64,000 nt of DNA, from contig JAVGWX010000019.1 of the NCBI GenBank assembly GCA_036924085.1, forward strand, positions 12,204,196 through 12,268,195, written 5' to 3'. The translations under genes were made by a program, and so were the position numbers. The notes under the pieces were generated by a model, which did not search any database, was not told the DNA's origin, and saw nothing but the letters and a program-made list of their open reading frames with translations. Source of the stretch: Ariolimax columbianus (lineage: Eukaryota; Mollusca; Gastropoda; Stylommatophora; Arionidae). This document shows, in pieces, positions 21,600 to 33,742 of this stretch (the stretch's first letter is position 1; every line of letters begins with the position of its first letter).

Positions 21600-23155
21600 A
21601 GGGCAATGAACATAAGAAGTATTTGGTATCCTAGGAACTGATCATAAAAACAAATAGGCGATAGAAGAAATAAGGGAAAAGAAACGAGAGAAGGCGATAG
21701 AGAGATTTTATGCAAGATAAGAATGCACTCGAGAGATGTCAAAGTGCATTGTGACATCCATCAACCGAGAGGAAGCTAGATAAGGTGATGGATAGAAAAT
21801 ATATTGATATGAGAGGGTTGATGGATAGATAGATATACGTGTAAGATGGATAGATTGAAAGATAGACACACAGATGGATAGATAGCTATGCGATTCCATT
21901 CATAAATACATTGGTGGCCATATTAAGGACATAATGGATGGATGGGTAGATGGAAGGAACGATGGATTAATGTAGGTAAATGGTTGGGTAACTTGGTGGA
22001 TGGATGGTTAGTTGGATAGATAGTTATGCTAGTTTATAAATTAGGATGGATGAATGTGTGGATAGACAAAAAAATATATACATGGACTTACAGATATACA
22101 GATAGACATATTGGAAAGACAGACATATAAGAAAAACAAACAGACAGATAGGAGAGGAGGATAGGACATACATTTAGAACATATTTATGAGGCAAATAGG
22201 AAGGACATGGCAGACAGATTGGACAGATCGACAGAAACACAGAGAGAAACATAAGATAAACAGTAGACAGTCATATTGGATAGACATGTAGGACAGACAG
22301 AGAGGATAGACCGACATATAGGGCAAACAGATACGAAAAACATACAGACAGGACAGGTATGCAGATAGATAAGACAGACAAACAAATAAGACAGACAGAC
22401 AGACCGATTGGATATACATGTACGACAAACATATATGTCAGACATATATGATAGACTGACTGATAGGACAGACAGATAGATAGGGCAGAATGACAGAAGC
22501 GAAAGCCAGACAAACAGTCAGAATAAGACATACATATTGAACAGACATATTGGACAGACATAGTGGATAGACATAGTGGATAGACAGATAGGATAGGCAT
22601 ATATTCAGCCATATGGCAGACTGACATACAGATAAAAACAGACGGACAGTTAGAGAGAACATGTAGATAAACAGATAGAACAGGTAGACTGACAGACATA
22701 TTAGATAAATAGTCAGACGTATAGGAAAAACAAACGAAGAGATAGATAGGACAGCGGGACAGACAGATAGGACAGACACACATAAAGATAGAAATATAAG
22801 GAGACAAAGAAACAGAAAGGCATGCATGCACCCATACAAAATCAGATATGCCGGCAGATAGGTAGACAGACAGTATATATATATATATATATATATAGAC
22901 AGATAGACAGATAGGACAGCCAGGTTGGACACACAGAAAGATAGACATATCGAGGGAAAGAGAGATAGATAGATAGAAACAGAGAGACAGACAGGCGAGC
23001 AGGCAGAAAAGCAGACATCCAAGCAAGTAGGCTGAGAGACATATATATTTATGTATACACACCCAGCCGGGCAGACGAACGGAATGATAGACAGACATAT
23101 AACACGGAAAGACAGACGAAAAGGACAAACAAATATATAGGACATACAGATCTCC
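21600..23155. repeat. GATA/GACA-related degenerate tetranucleotide region
   Basis: About 1.5 kb is built from imperfect AGACAGACAT, GATAGATAG and ATGGATGG steps, and includes (TA)12 at 22874-22898. Purity is low, so it is an old microsatellite field. Frames of up to 295 codons on the - strand (CLSVCLS-type) are artefacts. Confidence 0.88.
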
Positions 23156-23800
23156 CATTAGACAGTTGTATTTTATCTTTTATACACCTGCTCCAAAGCA
23201 CACTATGCGCTCTTCCAGAAACAATATTAGTTTACATGAACAACATCCGCTGACCCTTCTTCAAACATCCTAAAAACAGTCTAATAGCCTCATCTGTATC
23301 AAGCATCCGAATTAACAGCATGCAGAACTTGAAACACAAACATTCAAAGTTCAACAACTGTTGATTCTGATTTAGCAGTGTGTATCAACCCTGTCTGAGC
23401 TAGTCGCCTTTTCTGAACAAATATTTGTAAACCTCCATTAACAAACCACCCCCCCCCCCCCCCCACACACACACACACACACATACCTCAATACATACCT
23501 CGTATAGGCTTTGACTCATTCTCACCATATAGGACATTAAAAAAAAACAATATTAAACGATTTGTGAAATTGTAAAATATGAAAAGGTGATTAGAAAAGT
23601 AATGGATATATTACAATTGTTGACATCGATATTACTTGATGTCTCTTACTAGTTGTATAGAATGAAGGTAATAAGATACAACACAGATACATATTTTTAA
23701 AATCGGTTACTGATGAATGTTAATGTCATCCCTTAATTCGTGTGGCACAGCTAGCTGAACTAATACGAGTACGTGGTTCTACATTTGTTAACAAATATGG
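23156..23800. other. Non-coding stretch with poly-C/(CA)n
   Basis: A C run followed by (AC)n lies at about 23447-23482. The remainder is AT-rich and unrecognised. Confidence 0.55.
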
Positions 23801-23804
23801 AAGT

Positions 23805-24150
23805 ATTGCTCAGTCAAAGCTTCAATCCATCTTGACGACACTATAGTAGAAGACTGAGGTGGCTGGAACTTGTGGGAAGAATGGAAAACAACGGCAGACC
23901 CTAACGGCGCTTTTCTGTGATCTTTAGGAAGGGAGGAGGAGTGTAGGTAGACCAATGTTAAGATGCAGAGATATATGTAAGACTTCAATGAAAGACGTGT
24001 TCCTTATACTTTCAAAAGTGGGATCAGATTGTTGAACAGAGTTGCATTGAAAACAACATTATATACATGTGTAGAAGCTTTCGAGGAAACACTAAACAGC
24101 ACATTGTAGAGCAGGCAAAGAAATGGCACAAGGAAATGTAACTCAGAATC
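23805..24150 (+). pseudogene. Decayed LINE C-terminal fragment
   Basis: Translated pieces in shifting frames recover the C-terminal LINE signature: LQSILTT, then the LRWLGHV-like TEVAGTC, GRMENN, then EGRRSVGRPMLRCRDICKTSMKD, then a distinct stretch RVALKTTLYTCVEAFEETLNS. The block GRPMLRCRDICKTSMKD corresponds to GRPKKRFKDGLKDSLK in the LINE at 4735. Several stops and frameshifts show it is dead. The clade is the same broad type as the 4.7-kb LINE. Confidence 0.68.
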
Positions 24151-24539
24151 GAAGATCTGCATTGACTGGGGCAAAGTGTACCTGTCTGAAATATGGAATA
24201 CTAGCCACGAAATAGATGCCACATGAGACTTACAATTGTCCGTAAAGACGAAAAGAGCCATACATTTGTGTTTTAAAGTCTCAGATCCCCTCTGTAACAA
24301 TATGTGTATTCAACGATATTGATTTTGCATGCAGCATCACTACTAAACTAAACCCTTTCTCTACTAAATATACTATTGGACATGATGTGATAAGCAAATC
24401 AGTTACTTGTCAAAAAGAGGAAACGGACGCCATATATGGATAGAACATTTTCTATCATGAGCAAAGATTAAACCGTGATTTTGCATTAACATTTGCAATT
24501 CCTGCAAATGTTGACTGACAAGTTCAAGTCCATTTCATG
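24151..24539. other. Non-coding stretch, nothing recognised
   Basis: Flanks the SINE-B copy. It may include further decayed LINE 3' sequence near its left end. Confidence 0.4.
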
Positions 24540-24547
24540 CCCATCAA

Positions 24548-24917
24548 ATTGGGATCAAGATGCTGAACAGCGCATGAGCTGCAGTGGTCAGCAACCCATA
24601 GCTGACTGCTAGCATCAGGGCCAGGAAACCAGAGCTGCCAAGACCCTTCTACACCTCCACGCGGTGATCCTGGATAACAGGCTGCAGCACGGCAGACTGG
24701 CTAAGGAGAAGGGATCGAAGAGGGAATGCTAACCCGGTACTCAAAAAATGCTTGCTGAAGTCGGATGTATTGGACCGAAAGGTGCAAATATCGCAGTTAA
24801 GCTGTAAACTACGATACAACGCACTCCGTTCTCTGGACTACATTCTGCTACTTAAGTCCTTTCAGGGTTTGGTAGCGGGAGAATGAGAACGAACGAAGCC
24901 AAGCCAGCCAAGCAATA
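24548..24917 (+). mobile_element. SINE-B, full-length copy
   Basis: Matches 9128-9470 throughout. The head has GAGCTGCAGTGGTCAGCAAC, the body AACAGGCTGCAGCACGGCAG, and the core TGCTGAAGTCGGATG is intact at 24753-24767. The 3' end is GAACGAACGAAGCCAAGCC with a CCAAG-type tail instead of (GAA)n. A probable 8-bp target-site duplication CCCATCAA flanks it at 24540-24547 and 24918-24925. Confidence 0.88.
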
Positions 24918-24925
24918 CCCATCAA

Positions 24926-26040
24926 TCTCCAGTTCTAGTATTTTGAGTTCTTGCAAATCGTTAAATCTAGTAGTCATGTGATTCTGAATATCATCCAAGT
25001 GGTAGCAATAGATTTCAAAACATGCGCCGTTCACCATGTCCTTGTCTAACTGCAGCAAAACATGGAAACTGAGAATGTTTGCTACCACCGAGGTAACTTT
25101 TAAGGAACGCCATTTTGTCGACGAATCCAGTGATACATTCATTCATTTTTATAAGACTGGTGCTGTTTGTGAAAGATTTCAATGGCGTTTTAAATGTATC
25201 TGGAAGAATGAAATATCATGTTTCAGTACTTCATATTTTATGTAAGGTGTTTTGAATCAAGAAACTACATAACCGCACAGGTTCCACAATTACCAGCCAC
25301 TTCAATGGTCCTGGGCACCGAGGTAAGGCTGATGCTAGTGTCACAGGCTAAGTTCCTTGCTTCTCTGACGATCGTCATCAATTCGCCCTTGTGAACAGGT
25401 TGATATCCAGCATGCGTTGCCTCCAACCACAATTTATCAATATCTTCCAGATATTTTCTTAAAATCTTATTATGGCCCCTATTTATTTGCCTTCTTGTCC
25501 CCACCCCCTGCCCTTTCATCCCCCACATATCAATCCCTCCCCCCCCCCCCCCACCCTAGATTATATCACTTCCTTTTTGTCCTCTTCCTTAGACCACTTT
25601 TTTGTCTTTTCCGTATTTGACCGCTACTGCTTATCCGGCCTTCTTTTCCAACTTCTTACGCTCTCCTGGCGACTTTATCTGACCGTCGTCCTTCATTTGT
25701 AGTCGAGCCGTCCACTTGATTAGTCGTGATGTGGGACGTAATATCAGATAAGTGCACTATTTTGTTTCCTCATATGTTGACATCGCCCATACATGTATTC
25801 ATCCCTTCTATGATTTACTAGTTCATCATTGTTGTTATTTGTTGTCCCTGATGAAGGTCTATTGGTCGTAACGTAGGTTTCGTTTGTCTTCTCGTCTTGG
25901 TGAAGTATCTGACTATATCCATTTTTAATTCAAAATAAATGTAATTAACTTTCAACATTTTTGTTTTTCATAATTTATTTAATAATGAATCAAGAAACTC
26001 CACAATGGTATCCGATACAGCCCAAAATATGTTCAAGCGT
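24926..26040. other. Non-repetitive stretch with poly-C and a CTGATGAAGG motif
   Basis: Two frames (24852-25142 and 25265-25528, both -) are unremarkable. A C run lies at 25540-25553. At 25851-25890 a CCTGATGAAGGTC, GGTCGTAACGT block resembles a motif often seen near retroelement ends, but no protein accompanies it. Confidence 0.4.
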
Positions 26041-26044
26041 TTTC

Positions 26045-26395
26045 TTTGAACATCCATCAAAGCTTACGTGTTGGACATCCATCAAAGCTTACGTGTTGGA
26101 CATCCATCGAAGCTTACGTGTTGGACATCCATCGAAGCTTACGTGTTAGACATCCATCGAAGCTTACGTGTTGGACATCCATCGATATTTACGTGTTGGA
26201 CATCCATTGACGCTTACGTGTTGGACATTAATCGAAGCTTACATGTTGAACATCCATTGAAGCCTACGTGTTGGACATCCATCGAAGTTTACGTGTTAGA
26301 CATCTATCGAAGCTTACGTGTTGCACATTAATCGAAGCTTACATGTTGGACATCCATTGGAGCTTACGTATTGGACATTCATAGAAGTGTGGGAT
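26045..26395. repeat. 25-bp minisatellite, 14 units
   Basis: Units of 25 bp: ACATCCATCGAAGCTTACGT plus GTTGG. Variants are mostly single substitutions. HindIII sites (AAGCTT) recur in most units. Confidence 0.95.
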
Positions 26396-26735
26396 GGAGA
26401 AGACAATGAAACTCTTATTTTCGTTGCCGTTCCACAGTTTACTAAATAATATATCGTTCAAGGAATGTTATTGAATTGTATTTTAAAACACTTACAACAG
26501 TAATTGACTTATTGAGCATGTCGTTAAATTGTTTGGCTACTCAGTTGTACCGACGAAGAACACAATAAATTATTACATAGTTGATACAACTTTTTCAAGT
26601 GAGCCAGCAAACCACGATAGTGACCAACCTTTGCAGTAGCTCCTCTTGCAGTGTATACTATAACATTAGAAAAAGGAAATATTTTTTTTTTCTTCTTGTA
26701 ACAAAATACTCTTCAATGATTCGCTGTGTACATGT
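26396..26735. other. Non-coding stretch, nothing recognised
   Basis: AT-rich sequence between the 25-bp array and the CR1-like fragment. Confidence 0.45.
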
Positions 26736-26739
26736 GTAC

Positions 26740-27141
26740 ATTCCTTATTATAGAAGGGATATAAACATACTGGAAAGAAAACAAAAAAGAGTGACAAAGC
26801 TGATAGAGGGATTCCAGAATTACAGTTTGGAGGAAATACTCAGAAAAACCGGCCTGCAGTGTTTAGAAGAGAGAAGAATTCGTGGTGACTTAATACAGGT
26901 TTATAAGATGATCAGAGGAATGGATAAATTAGACTACAACAAGTGTATTTTCAAAATAGAACCACCCACAAGAACAAGAGGACATAGCTACAAATTAACT
27001 AAAGAGAGGTCCAGATTAGATATTAGGAACTACTTTTGTAGTGAGAGAGTGGTGAATGCTTGGAATGCATTGCCACGGGAGATAGTGGAGGCAGGGACAG
27101 TTAATGCATTTAATAATAAATTGGAGGCGCATAGCTTTTAG
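26740..27141 (+). pseudogene. CR1-like LINE reverse transcriptase C-terminus
   Basis: The last about 134 codons of a LINE reverse transcriptase, open to a TAG at 27139-27141. It shows YRRDINILERKQKRVTKLIE, then LGLQ-like TGLQCLEERRIRGDLIQVYK, then TRGHSYKLTKERSRLDIRNY, then RVVNAWNALPREIVEAGTVN and FNNKLEAH. This is the characteristic tail of CR1/L2-group elements. The RT catalytic part and the endonuclease are absent. The open frame extends upstream to 26581 but loses similarity there, so that part is not counted. It is a 5'-truncated copy with few lesions in what remains. Confidence 0.85.
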
Positions 27142-27254
27142 AGCAAGTTAATGAAAATGAAACTGGTAGTTAAGTTATTTCAAAGAGTAACAAGACCTGG
27201 AAAGTTGTTGTTTGAGAATAACATTCCTACCCATGACTTGTTCATTCTTTACGA

Positions 27255-27520
27255 ATCAAACAAATGCGAGAAGCAAGACCTCGGTGTAACATGCTGAGCT
27301 TTCGTAAAGTTGAAATAAAAATTCAGCTGATTGCAAATCACGGCGCAGTTGATTTTTGGAATTAGTTGCCATCTCATCAATTCTTCCAGAAACAATATCA
27401 TTGCCCGGAGGAATAAAGGTAATTACATCTCTTGAATTTCTTTTCATTGCGGTACGAATCATTTCTCTTAAAGATGGTGATATTACATTTTCTCCAATAG
27501 TTTGCAGCTTACTTCATTTT
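27255..27520 (-). pseudogene. hAT-superfamily transposase fragment (ZBED/SCAND3-like)
   Basis: On the - strand a frame reads SKLQTIGENVISPSLREMIR, then NDIVSGRIDEMATNSKNQL and LQSAEFLFQLYESSACYTEV, then LLLAFV. This follows the hAT order in domesticated-type ZBED5/SCAND3-like transposases: IGE..I.P...EM, then V..RIDEMA...., then F.LQLDES...., then LL.FVR. The aspartate of the QLDES block is tyrosine here (QLYES). That residue belongs to the catalytic core, so the fragment would be inactive even if complete. Zinc-finger and dimerisation regions are not found nearby. Confidence 0.7.
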
Positions 27521-28350
27521 TCAATCATTTGCTCATTTTGAGAGAGAGGATAAAACCTTTGCCCCTCTGACTAGTAATTATATTTACATACTAACAACTG
27601 TTTGCGACATACAAACATTTCCGAAGTGTGACAACATTTTGGGAAGGGTAAAAAAACATTCCCCATTCCCCTTCACCGCCCCTTCCCCTCGCCTAGAAAC
27701 ACAATATGCAAGCATAGGCAAGAAAGGAACAAGCGAAATGATCGCCTCGTAACATGATTGATTTACCTGACCCAATCCTTAACCAGGAAAGGATTTAGAT
27801 ACTTTTGTTTTTGAAGTTAAATTTAAAAAACAGCTTCAGCACACAGTTCGGAGACTCTAGGGACAATATGTGTGTATTCCTGAGTTATATCAATCTATCG
27901 GTAGACATATAAGCAAGGAAAAACGCCGTAAGTGTGGTGTGTTGATTTAATCCTTCTGGCGCACTTTACAATATACTTTTCATGAATTCCTATTACATCC
28001 TAACGTCTTGAGATCAGCTCACTGGATACTAGCTACTTGACCTCCTCGACACTCAATCTTTCCTATGTGTTCTTATACATCCAGACTATTCTATTCCCGT
28101 AGTGTTCCAGTCCAGAGCGTCTGATAAATAAGTTAGCTTTATTTATACGTGTGTGTCCTATCACACTGCAAAGGCTAATTGAAAAGCTACACTGCAAGAC
28201 TGAAGCAAGTGTCTCTCTGGGTCACAATATCTCCGATAGATTTCCCACATATTCATGTGTCCAGCACGGATGTTTCTAGCCCCTGCATTGTCCTGCTGCC
28301 CCCCTGGACTTGATTCTCGATCAGGTAAAGATGCACAACCCAAGAGCTAC
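27521..28350. other. Non-coding stretch, nothing recognised
   Basis: No repeats or recognisable coding motifs. The right end may include more of the LINE remnant that follows. Confidence 0.45.
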
Positions 28351-28354
28351 CATC

Positions 28355-28735
28355 ATGTGGCCGACCTCGACTACGCATATGATGTTGTCATACCAGTGTC
28401 CCACCCTCAGTTACTGATAAAACCACTGCATCAGATAGAAGTCATTGCACGTAGATTTGACATCCATTTGTTTTTGCAGAAACCAAGATATAAAACATTC
28501 TCTGCATCCTCACGATAGGAATTATTGTAGGCGGCAACTATGTCAATTCCATTGTGGATTTAATTTACCTGGGAAGCAAATACAATTCACAAACACGAAA
28601 CCATACGGCCATCACTCGAAGTGTCGGTCTGCCTTCCGCCTCTATTAACCGGCTGAATTAATTCAGAAGCCAGCACAGTCTTTCACTGAAAACCCAGCTA
28701 CGGATTTACATAACCTGTGTCGTCTCCACCTCGAA
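28355..28735 (+). pseudogene. Decayed LINE reverse transcriptase core
   Basis: A degraded catalytic region can be followed through frame changes. ADLDYAYDVVI matches the RT box usually read as DLDYADDI. Then come VIARRFDIHL, then VNSIVDLIYLGSKYN for the usual DFVYLGS block, then ITRSVGLPSASINRLN and LKTQLRIYITCVVST, the start of the thumb. The second catalytic aspartate motif is altered (YAYD for YADD). The copy is clearly dead and old. Confidence 0.65.
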
Positions 28736-28739
28736 ACTT

Positions 28740-29130
28740 TAGAAATTTTACAGAGCGATCAACAGCGCATTTAAACGTTTCATTTGCGCAGCCAGAAGCG
28801 TATTTTTGCGATCTACAGTATGACCTGTCCATAGCTACAAAAGTCGCCCTACAGAAAGGCATGGGAAGCAAAGCCACAGTGTCAAACCGTCGCGAGTTCG
28901 TCCTTGATCACTAGCTCCTAAAGCAGACCACACCCATCAAAGAAAGAAAATAACATCCTCATCATGGTTTAGTCCTCGCGGCCATTCACACACCACCTGG
29001 TTAGGGCATATTGGAAAGACATCTTCCTCATTGCATGAAGCCAGGGACTCTACCATTCATCACGTTCACCCACGGTTGGTGTAACTGGTCAAAGTCGCCT
29101 AAATGAACTATGTACGAATCTATTAATACC
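28740..29130. other. Non-coding stretch, nothing recognised
   Basis: May contain further unrecognisable LINE sequence. No independent features. Confidence 0.4.
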
Positions 29131-29139
29131 CACTTTCTC

Positions 29140-29515
<376 letters not shown>

Positions 29516-29764
29516 GAGAAAGAGATAACGGTGTTATTGTTGCCTTAGTGAGAACAGAGGATTGAAAGTAAATAAACATAGTACTCTAAATACTGATGTT
29601 AACTTTATGGTTTGTCACTTCATCATTGTCAAAATGTCTTCTTTAGTGCGTAGAACTGCTTGCTAAAGTGATTAGCAAGACGATTCTAGATATGACTCAA
29701 GGGAATACAAGAAAAATATATGACCCAGAAATCGACGAGACCTTGGGTAATAGCACATACACTG

Positions 29765-30360
29765 GATAAATCAATTAACTGGGTCAGGAATTGTTCTTAG
29801 ATATACCAATCAGGGTCAGGATTTGTTGAGTTATTCTAAAAAGGGTCAGGATTTGTGTTAAATTGTACCAACCACAATCAGGAATTGTGTTAAATTGTAC
29901 AAACCAGAGTCAGTCAGGATTTGTGTGACGTTATATCAACCACAATCAGGAAGTGTGTTAAGTTATACCAACCAGAGTCAGGATTTGTGTTCAGTTATAC
30001 CAACCACGGTCAGGATTTGTGTTCAGGTATACCAGGCACTATCAGGATTTGTGTTCATTTATACCAACGTGGGTCAGCATTTGTGTTCAATTATGCCAAC
30101 CAGGGTCAGGATTTGTGTTCAGTTATACCAGCCAGGATCAGGATTTGTTTTCAGTTATACCAACCAGGGTCAGTATTTGTGTTCAGTTATACCAACCAGG
30201 GTCAGGATTTGTGTTCAGTTATACCAACCAGGGTCAGGATTTGTGTTCAGTTATACTAACCATAGTCAGGATTTGTGTTCAGTTATACTAACCATAGTCA
30301 GGATTTGTGTTCAGTTATACCAGCCGGGGTCATCATTTATGCTAAGTTATACCAACCAAG
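29765..30360. repeat. 32-bp minisatellite, about 18 units
   Basis: Units of 32 bp: GGGTCAGGATTTGTGTTCAG plus TTATACCAACCA. Edge units are diverged. SINE-C interrupts it and at least one more partial unit follows near 30612. Confidence 0.94.
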
Positions 30361-30605
30361 GTGGAGCCGCGTAGCGCAGTGGTTAGCGCCCTGGCTTCGC
30401 ATCTGACTGGTCATGGGTTCATTCCCCAATTGAGGCGGTAATGTTTTTTTCAGACCGCAATGGCACCCGGGTCGACCAAGCCTTAAATGGGTACCGGTTC
30501 AGTCCGGGAAGTAAAAGCGACGAGGGAGAGGAGATGGCTACCGCCCTCATATAGCCTAACCTTTGAAATGTGAGATCGCTAACACCTCTCACCTACGGCA
30601 GTAAT
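30361..30605 (+). mobile_element. SINE-C, tRNA-derived SINE in minisatellite
   Basis: The head is clearly tRNA-like: GTAGCGCAGTGGTTAGCGCC as A box region and GGGTTCATTCCCC as B box, about 40 bp apart, the spacing of a type 2 RNA polymerase III promoter. The body contains CACCCGGGTCGACCAAGCC, GGGTACCGGTTCAGTC and GACGAGGGAGAGGAGATGGC. It ends near CTCTCACCTACGGCAGTAAT. It lacks the core shared by SINE-A and SINE-B. The 3' border is approximate. Confidence 0.82.
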
Positions 30606-30639
30606 GCTATGGTCAGGATTTGTGTTAAGACGAACCATT

Positions 30640-31104
30640 GTTAAAGTTAATTCTCCTTATTGCCTGCCATTCAAACAGGTACATTGCTATAAGTAACAAT
30701 CAGTTTATTTCAGATTCACCTCTACAGCGAAGGTCGGGCACAATGGAATGGATCTACAACGCCCTCTGCCTCTTCCCTTGATGGTACAACCTGCCATGTT
30801 TTCCCTTGCCGGCCTTTCATGTTACTCTTCCACGTACTGTGTTATTTAAGCACGGTTGCACTTCCCCCTTTTCCACGAGTATTGTTCTCAGCAAGGTATG
30901 TATGTGTGGCTAAATAACCTTACTTGACGGACTCTGATTTCCGTCATCCAATCTATGTGCACCCCAATTTTGTCCAAGACTTCATTATCTATTTTTGTTT
31001 TCTTGTCCGTGAGATGTTCCCCAATCTTCTGTATATCCACACATTATCGTCTGTAAATTTTTGTTCACAGTCAATGTTTTCACCACATACATTAAAGACG
31101 AATT
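30640..31104. other. Non-coding stretch, nothing recognised
   Basis: No repeats. It may include sequence upstream of the LINE remnant at 31324, but no RT motif is legible. Confidence 0.4.
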
Positions 31105-31115
31105 ATACGAAGTAT

Positions 31116-31312
31116 GAGGGAATGCTAACCGGGTACTCAAAAAATGCTTGGAGAAGTCGGATGTGTTGGACCGAAAGATGCAAATATCGCAGTCAAGTTG
31201 TAAACTTCGACACAACGCATTCCGTTCTTAGGACTACATTCTGCTGCTTAAGCCCTTTTCAGGGCTTGGTAGCGGGAGATTCAGAACGAACGAAGCCAAG
31301 CCAAGTCAAGCC
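31116..31312 (+). mobile_element. SINE-B, 5'-truncated copy inside a LINE remnant
   Basis: Begins at GAGGGAATGCTAACC, that is, in the middle of SINE-B, and includes the core (GGAGAAGTCGGATG at 31150-31163) and the GAACGAACGAAGCCAAGCC end. An 11-bp target-site duplication ATACGAAGTAT lies at 31105-31115 and 31313-31323. Truncation at the 5' end with an intact 3' end is the signature of LINE-machinery insertion. LINE-like sequence follows immediately. Confidence 0.9.
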
Positions 31313-31323
31313 ATACGAAGTAT

Positions 31324-31780
31324 AATGAACATAAAGTGGCAGGACAAGGTGACCAGCTCGGAAATACTGAAACACACCAAAATACCTTTCCTTTTCTCGA
31401 CTCTGCAACAATAGCCTGAGATGGTTGGGTCAAGTGAAACGAATGTCAAATACCCGCATTCCGAAGCAGTTACTTCTGAGTTAACTCATACCGGGTACCA
31501 GATCACAAGGAAGACCTAAATTAAGATACAAGAACATTTGCAAAAGATCCATGAACGATTTTACGATCAATCCAAATACCTGGGAGGAGATTGCAGAGGA
31601 TAGAGCTACATCGAGAGCGACATTGAGAAGGGGCATCGATGCATCAGAGCTAGTTCTGATGACAAAGATGGAAGACAAGCGACGCAAAAGAATGGGGCCT
31701 ACACCGTACCTATCGAACATGTTCTGTTTACACTGCTGTCGTCCCTGTCAATCGAGAATCAGCAAAATCAACCACAAAAG
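31324..31780 (+). pseudogene. Decayed LINE C-terminal fragment with zinc-finger relic
   Basis: Reading across frameshifts gives NIKWQDKVTSSEILKHTKIP, then a GRPKLRYK-like block, ICKRSMNDFTINPNTWEEIA and EDRATSRATLRRGIDASEL, then a terminal FCLHC followed by 12 residues, H, and a stop. It is colinear with HIRWQDRVTDIEVLSRANMP, KDGLKDSLK, WECLAQNRSDWRSAV and the CPIC finger of the 4.7-kb LINE. The second histidine of the finger is lost. Same broad family, much older copy. Confidence 0.78.
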
Positions 31781-31784
31781 TTGA

Positions 31785-32100
31785 TGTCCATCCAGGACAG
31801 ATGCTGCCACCGCCATCTTTACAACAGACTAGCTTACTGGCCGTCTGTTAAGACGAAAAGGGTCATAACATAACAAAGACGAATATAAATGACGTATGTT
31901 CGCTCTCATTTTAAATGTGGGAGTGACTTGTATGGGTGTCAATATATTACTTATGTTGGGAAAAAATATGTTAGGCTAGCCTTATTCTTCTACTGATTTC
32001 CAGTTCGCATCTCCCATTTTTCGTTGTTGTATCTTCAAGATAGGAGAAACTCTGCCTGTTCCAGTATTTGACCGTCTATCTGTACATGTAGACTAGTTCT
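31785..32100. other. Non-coding stretch, nothing recognised
   Basis: No features recognised. Confidence 0.45.
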
Positions 32101-32104
32101 AGGT

Positions 32105-32750
32105 GGTTCATGATCTAAATTTGTTCGTTATGTCGCTTATCTCTGTTCACTTGATCTATTCGTTATGTCCCTCATCTCTGTTCACTTAATTTGTTCGTTA
32201 TGTGGCTCATCTTTGTCCATTTGATCTATTTGTTATATCTCTCTTCACTTAATTTGTTCTTTATGTGGCTCATCTCTGTTCACTTGATCTATTCGTTATA
32301 TCGCTCATCTCTGTGCACTCTACACTTGATCTATTCGTTATGTGGTTTATCTCTGTTCACTTAATTTATTCTTTACATCGCTCATCTCTGTTCACTTAAT
32401 TTATTCGTTATTTGGTTTATCTCTGTTCACTTGATCTATTCTTTAATTCGCTCATCTCTGTTCACTTAATTTATTCGTTATTTGGTTTATCTCTGTTCAC
32501 TTGATCTATTCTTTAATTCGCTCATCTCTGTTCACTTAATTTATTCGTTATTTGGTTTATCTCTGTTCACTTGATCTATTCGTTAATTCGCTCATCTCTG
32601 TGCACTCTACACTTGATCTATTCGTTATCTTGCTCATCTCTGTTCACTATACTCTTGATCTGTTCGTTATTTCGCTCATATCTGCTCGATCTACTTTTGA
32701 TTTGTTCATTATCTCGCTCATCTCTGTTCGCTCAACTCTTGTTTTCATTC
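32105..32750. repeat. Irregular minisatellite, CTCATCTCTGTTCACTT
   Basis: Tandem units of about 33 bp (CTCATCTCTGTTCACTTGAT plus CTATTCGTTATGT), arranged partly as 66-bp dimers where ATTCGCTCATC and TTGGTTTATC alternate. Unit length varies at the right end. Confidence 0.9.
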
Positions 32751-32754
32751 TGAG

Positions 32755-33420
32755 CGCTGACGTGTCACATCACGTGTTACGGTTGTAGAAGATGTGATTA
32801 GCATCTAATTAGCTTTGTTGTAGATTATCTCTTTCATAGCAAAGGTGCGGAGTTCGACTTCCGTCCACAGTACTCTCTGATCGACGAGACTGCAAATTAT
32901 TTCTGATTTATGACTTGGCAAATTAACAGTAAGCAAGAAAGGGTGCTGGCAGCCATATCCCATAAACAAGCAGTCCTTGTGACGCAATGATATCTCTAAT
33001 ACAACATTTTCTGACCAGACGTTGCTGCTGTGCGACTGCGTTAACCTGTTTAGAGTGAAACGGTATGGGCAAGCAACACAATCGTCAGGATGTGTTAGAG
33101 GGGCATGGTGGGATCAATATATGTGTCTGCATTCCATGAACCAGTAATCTACAGCTTGCAGGAGTTTACATCTGAAGTATGTCAACTAGTAGAGAAAAGA
33201 ACAGTAATACGCACAACCATCAAGCTAAGAAAACCATCAGTACCTTTACATATTGTCATATGCCATAAGCAGGTCAGCCTGTGTGGGTATATCCTGTATG
33301 CAATGATGTTGATTGCTCAGAACAGATAGCATGACAACTATGCTGATAGGCGCAACAGTAAGGTGAACCAGGTTGACTCTACTTTAGAGCAATGTCGACC
33401 CTGGCTCCTGGGGACAATAT
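32755..33420. other. Non-coding stretch with B-box-like sequence
   Basis: GGAGTTCGACTTCC at about 32850 resembles an RNA polymerase III B box, but no A box is evident at the right distance, so no SINE is called. Confidence 0.35.
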
Positions 33421-33429
33421 TACACAACC

Positions 33430-33742
33430 CGTTGTACAACTGGGAAACAATGAAAACAATAATGGGAAATTTATGCTTACAGCTGCGAAACGAGAAAGTT
33501 ATAAATTATAGAAAACAACGTTGGCAGATCTTTGCTAACAACAGAGGAACAAGGAAGTTACATATCATAAAAACCAGTTTTGGGAGATCTATGCTAACAA
33601 CTGGGAAACTATGAAGTTATAAATTATAGAAAACGGTATTGGGAGATCCTTGCTGAGCTGTGAAACTAGGAAGTTATAAATTATAGAAAACGGTATTGGG
33701 AGATCCTTGCAAACAGCTGTGAAACAAGATGCTTACTAATTA
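33430..33742. repeat. About 57-bp minisatellite, left of SINE-A
   Basis: Units include AAGTTATAAATTATAGAAAA and CGGTATTGGGAGATCCTTGC. They are length-variable (57 to 66 bp). The last unit is split by a SINE-A insertion and continues at 34006-34030. Confidence 0.85.

Noticed and set aside
32845..33000. B-box-like GAGTTCGACTTCC suggesting another SINE or a tRNA
   Set aside because: No A box at the expected distance, no cloverleaf, no second copy in the window.
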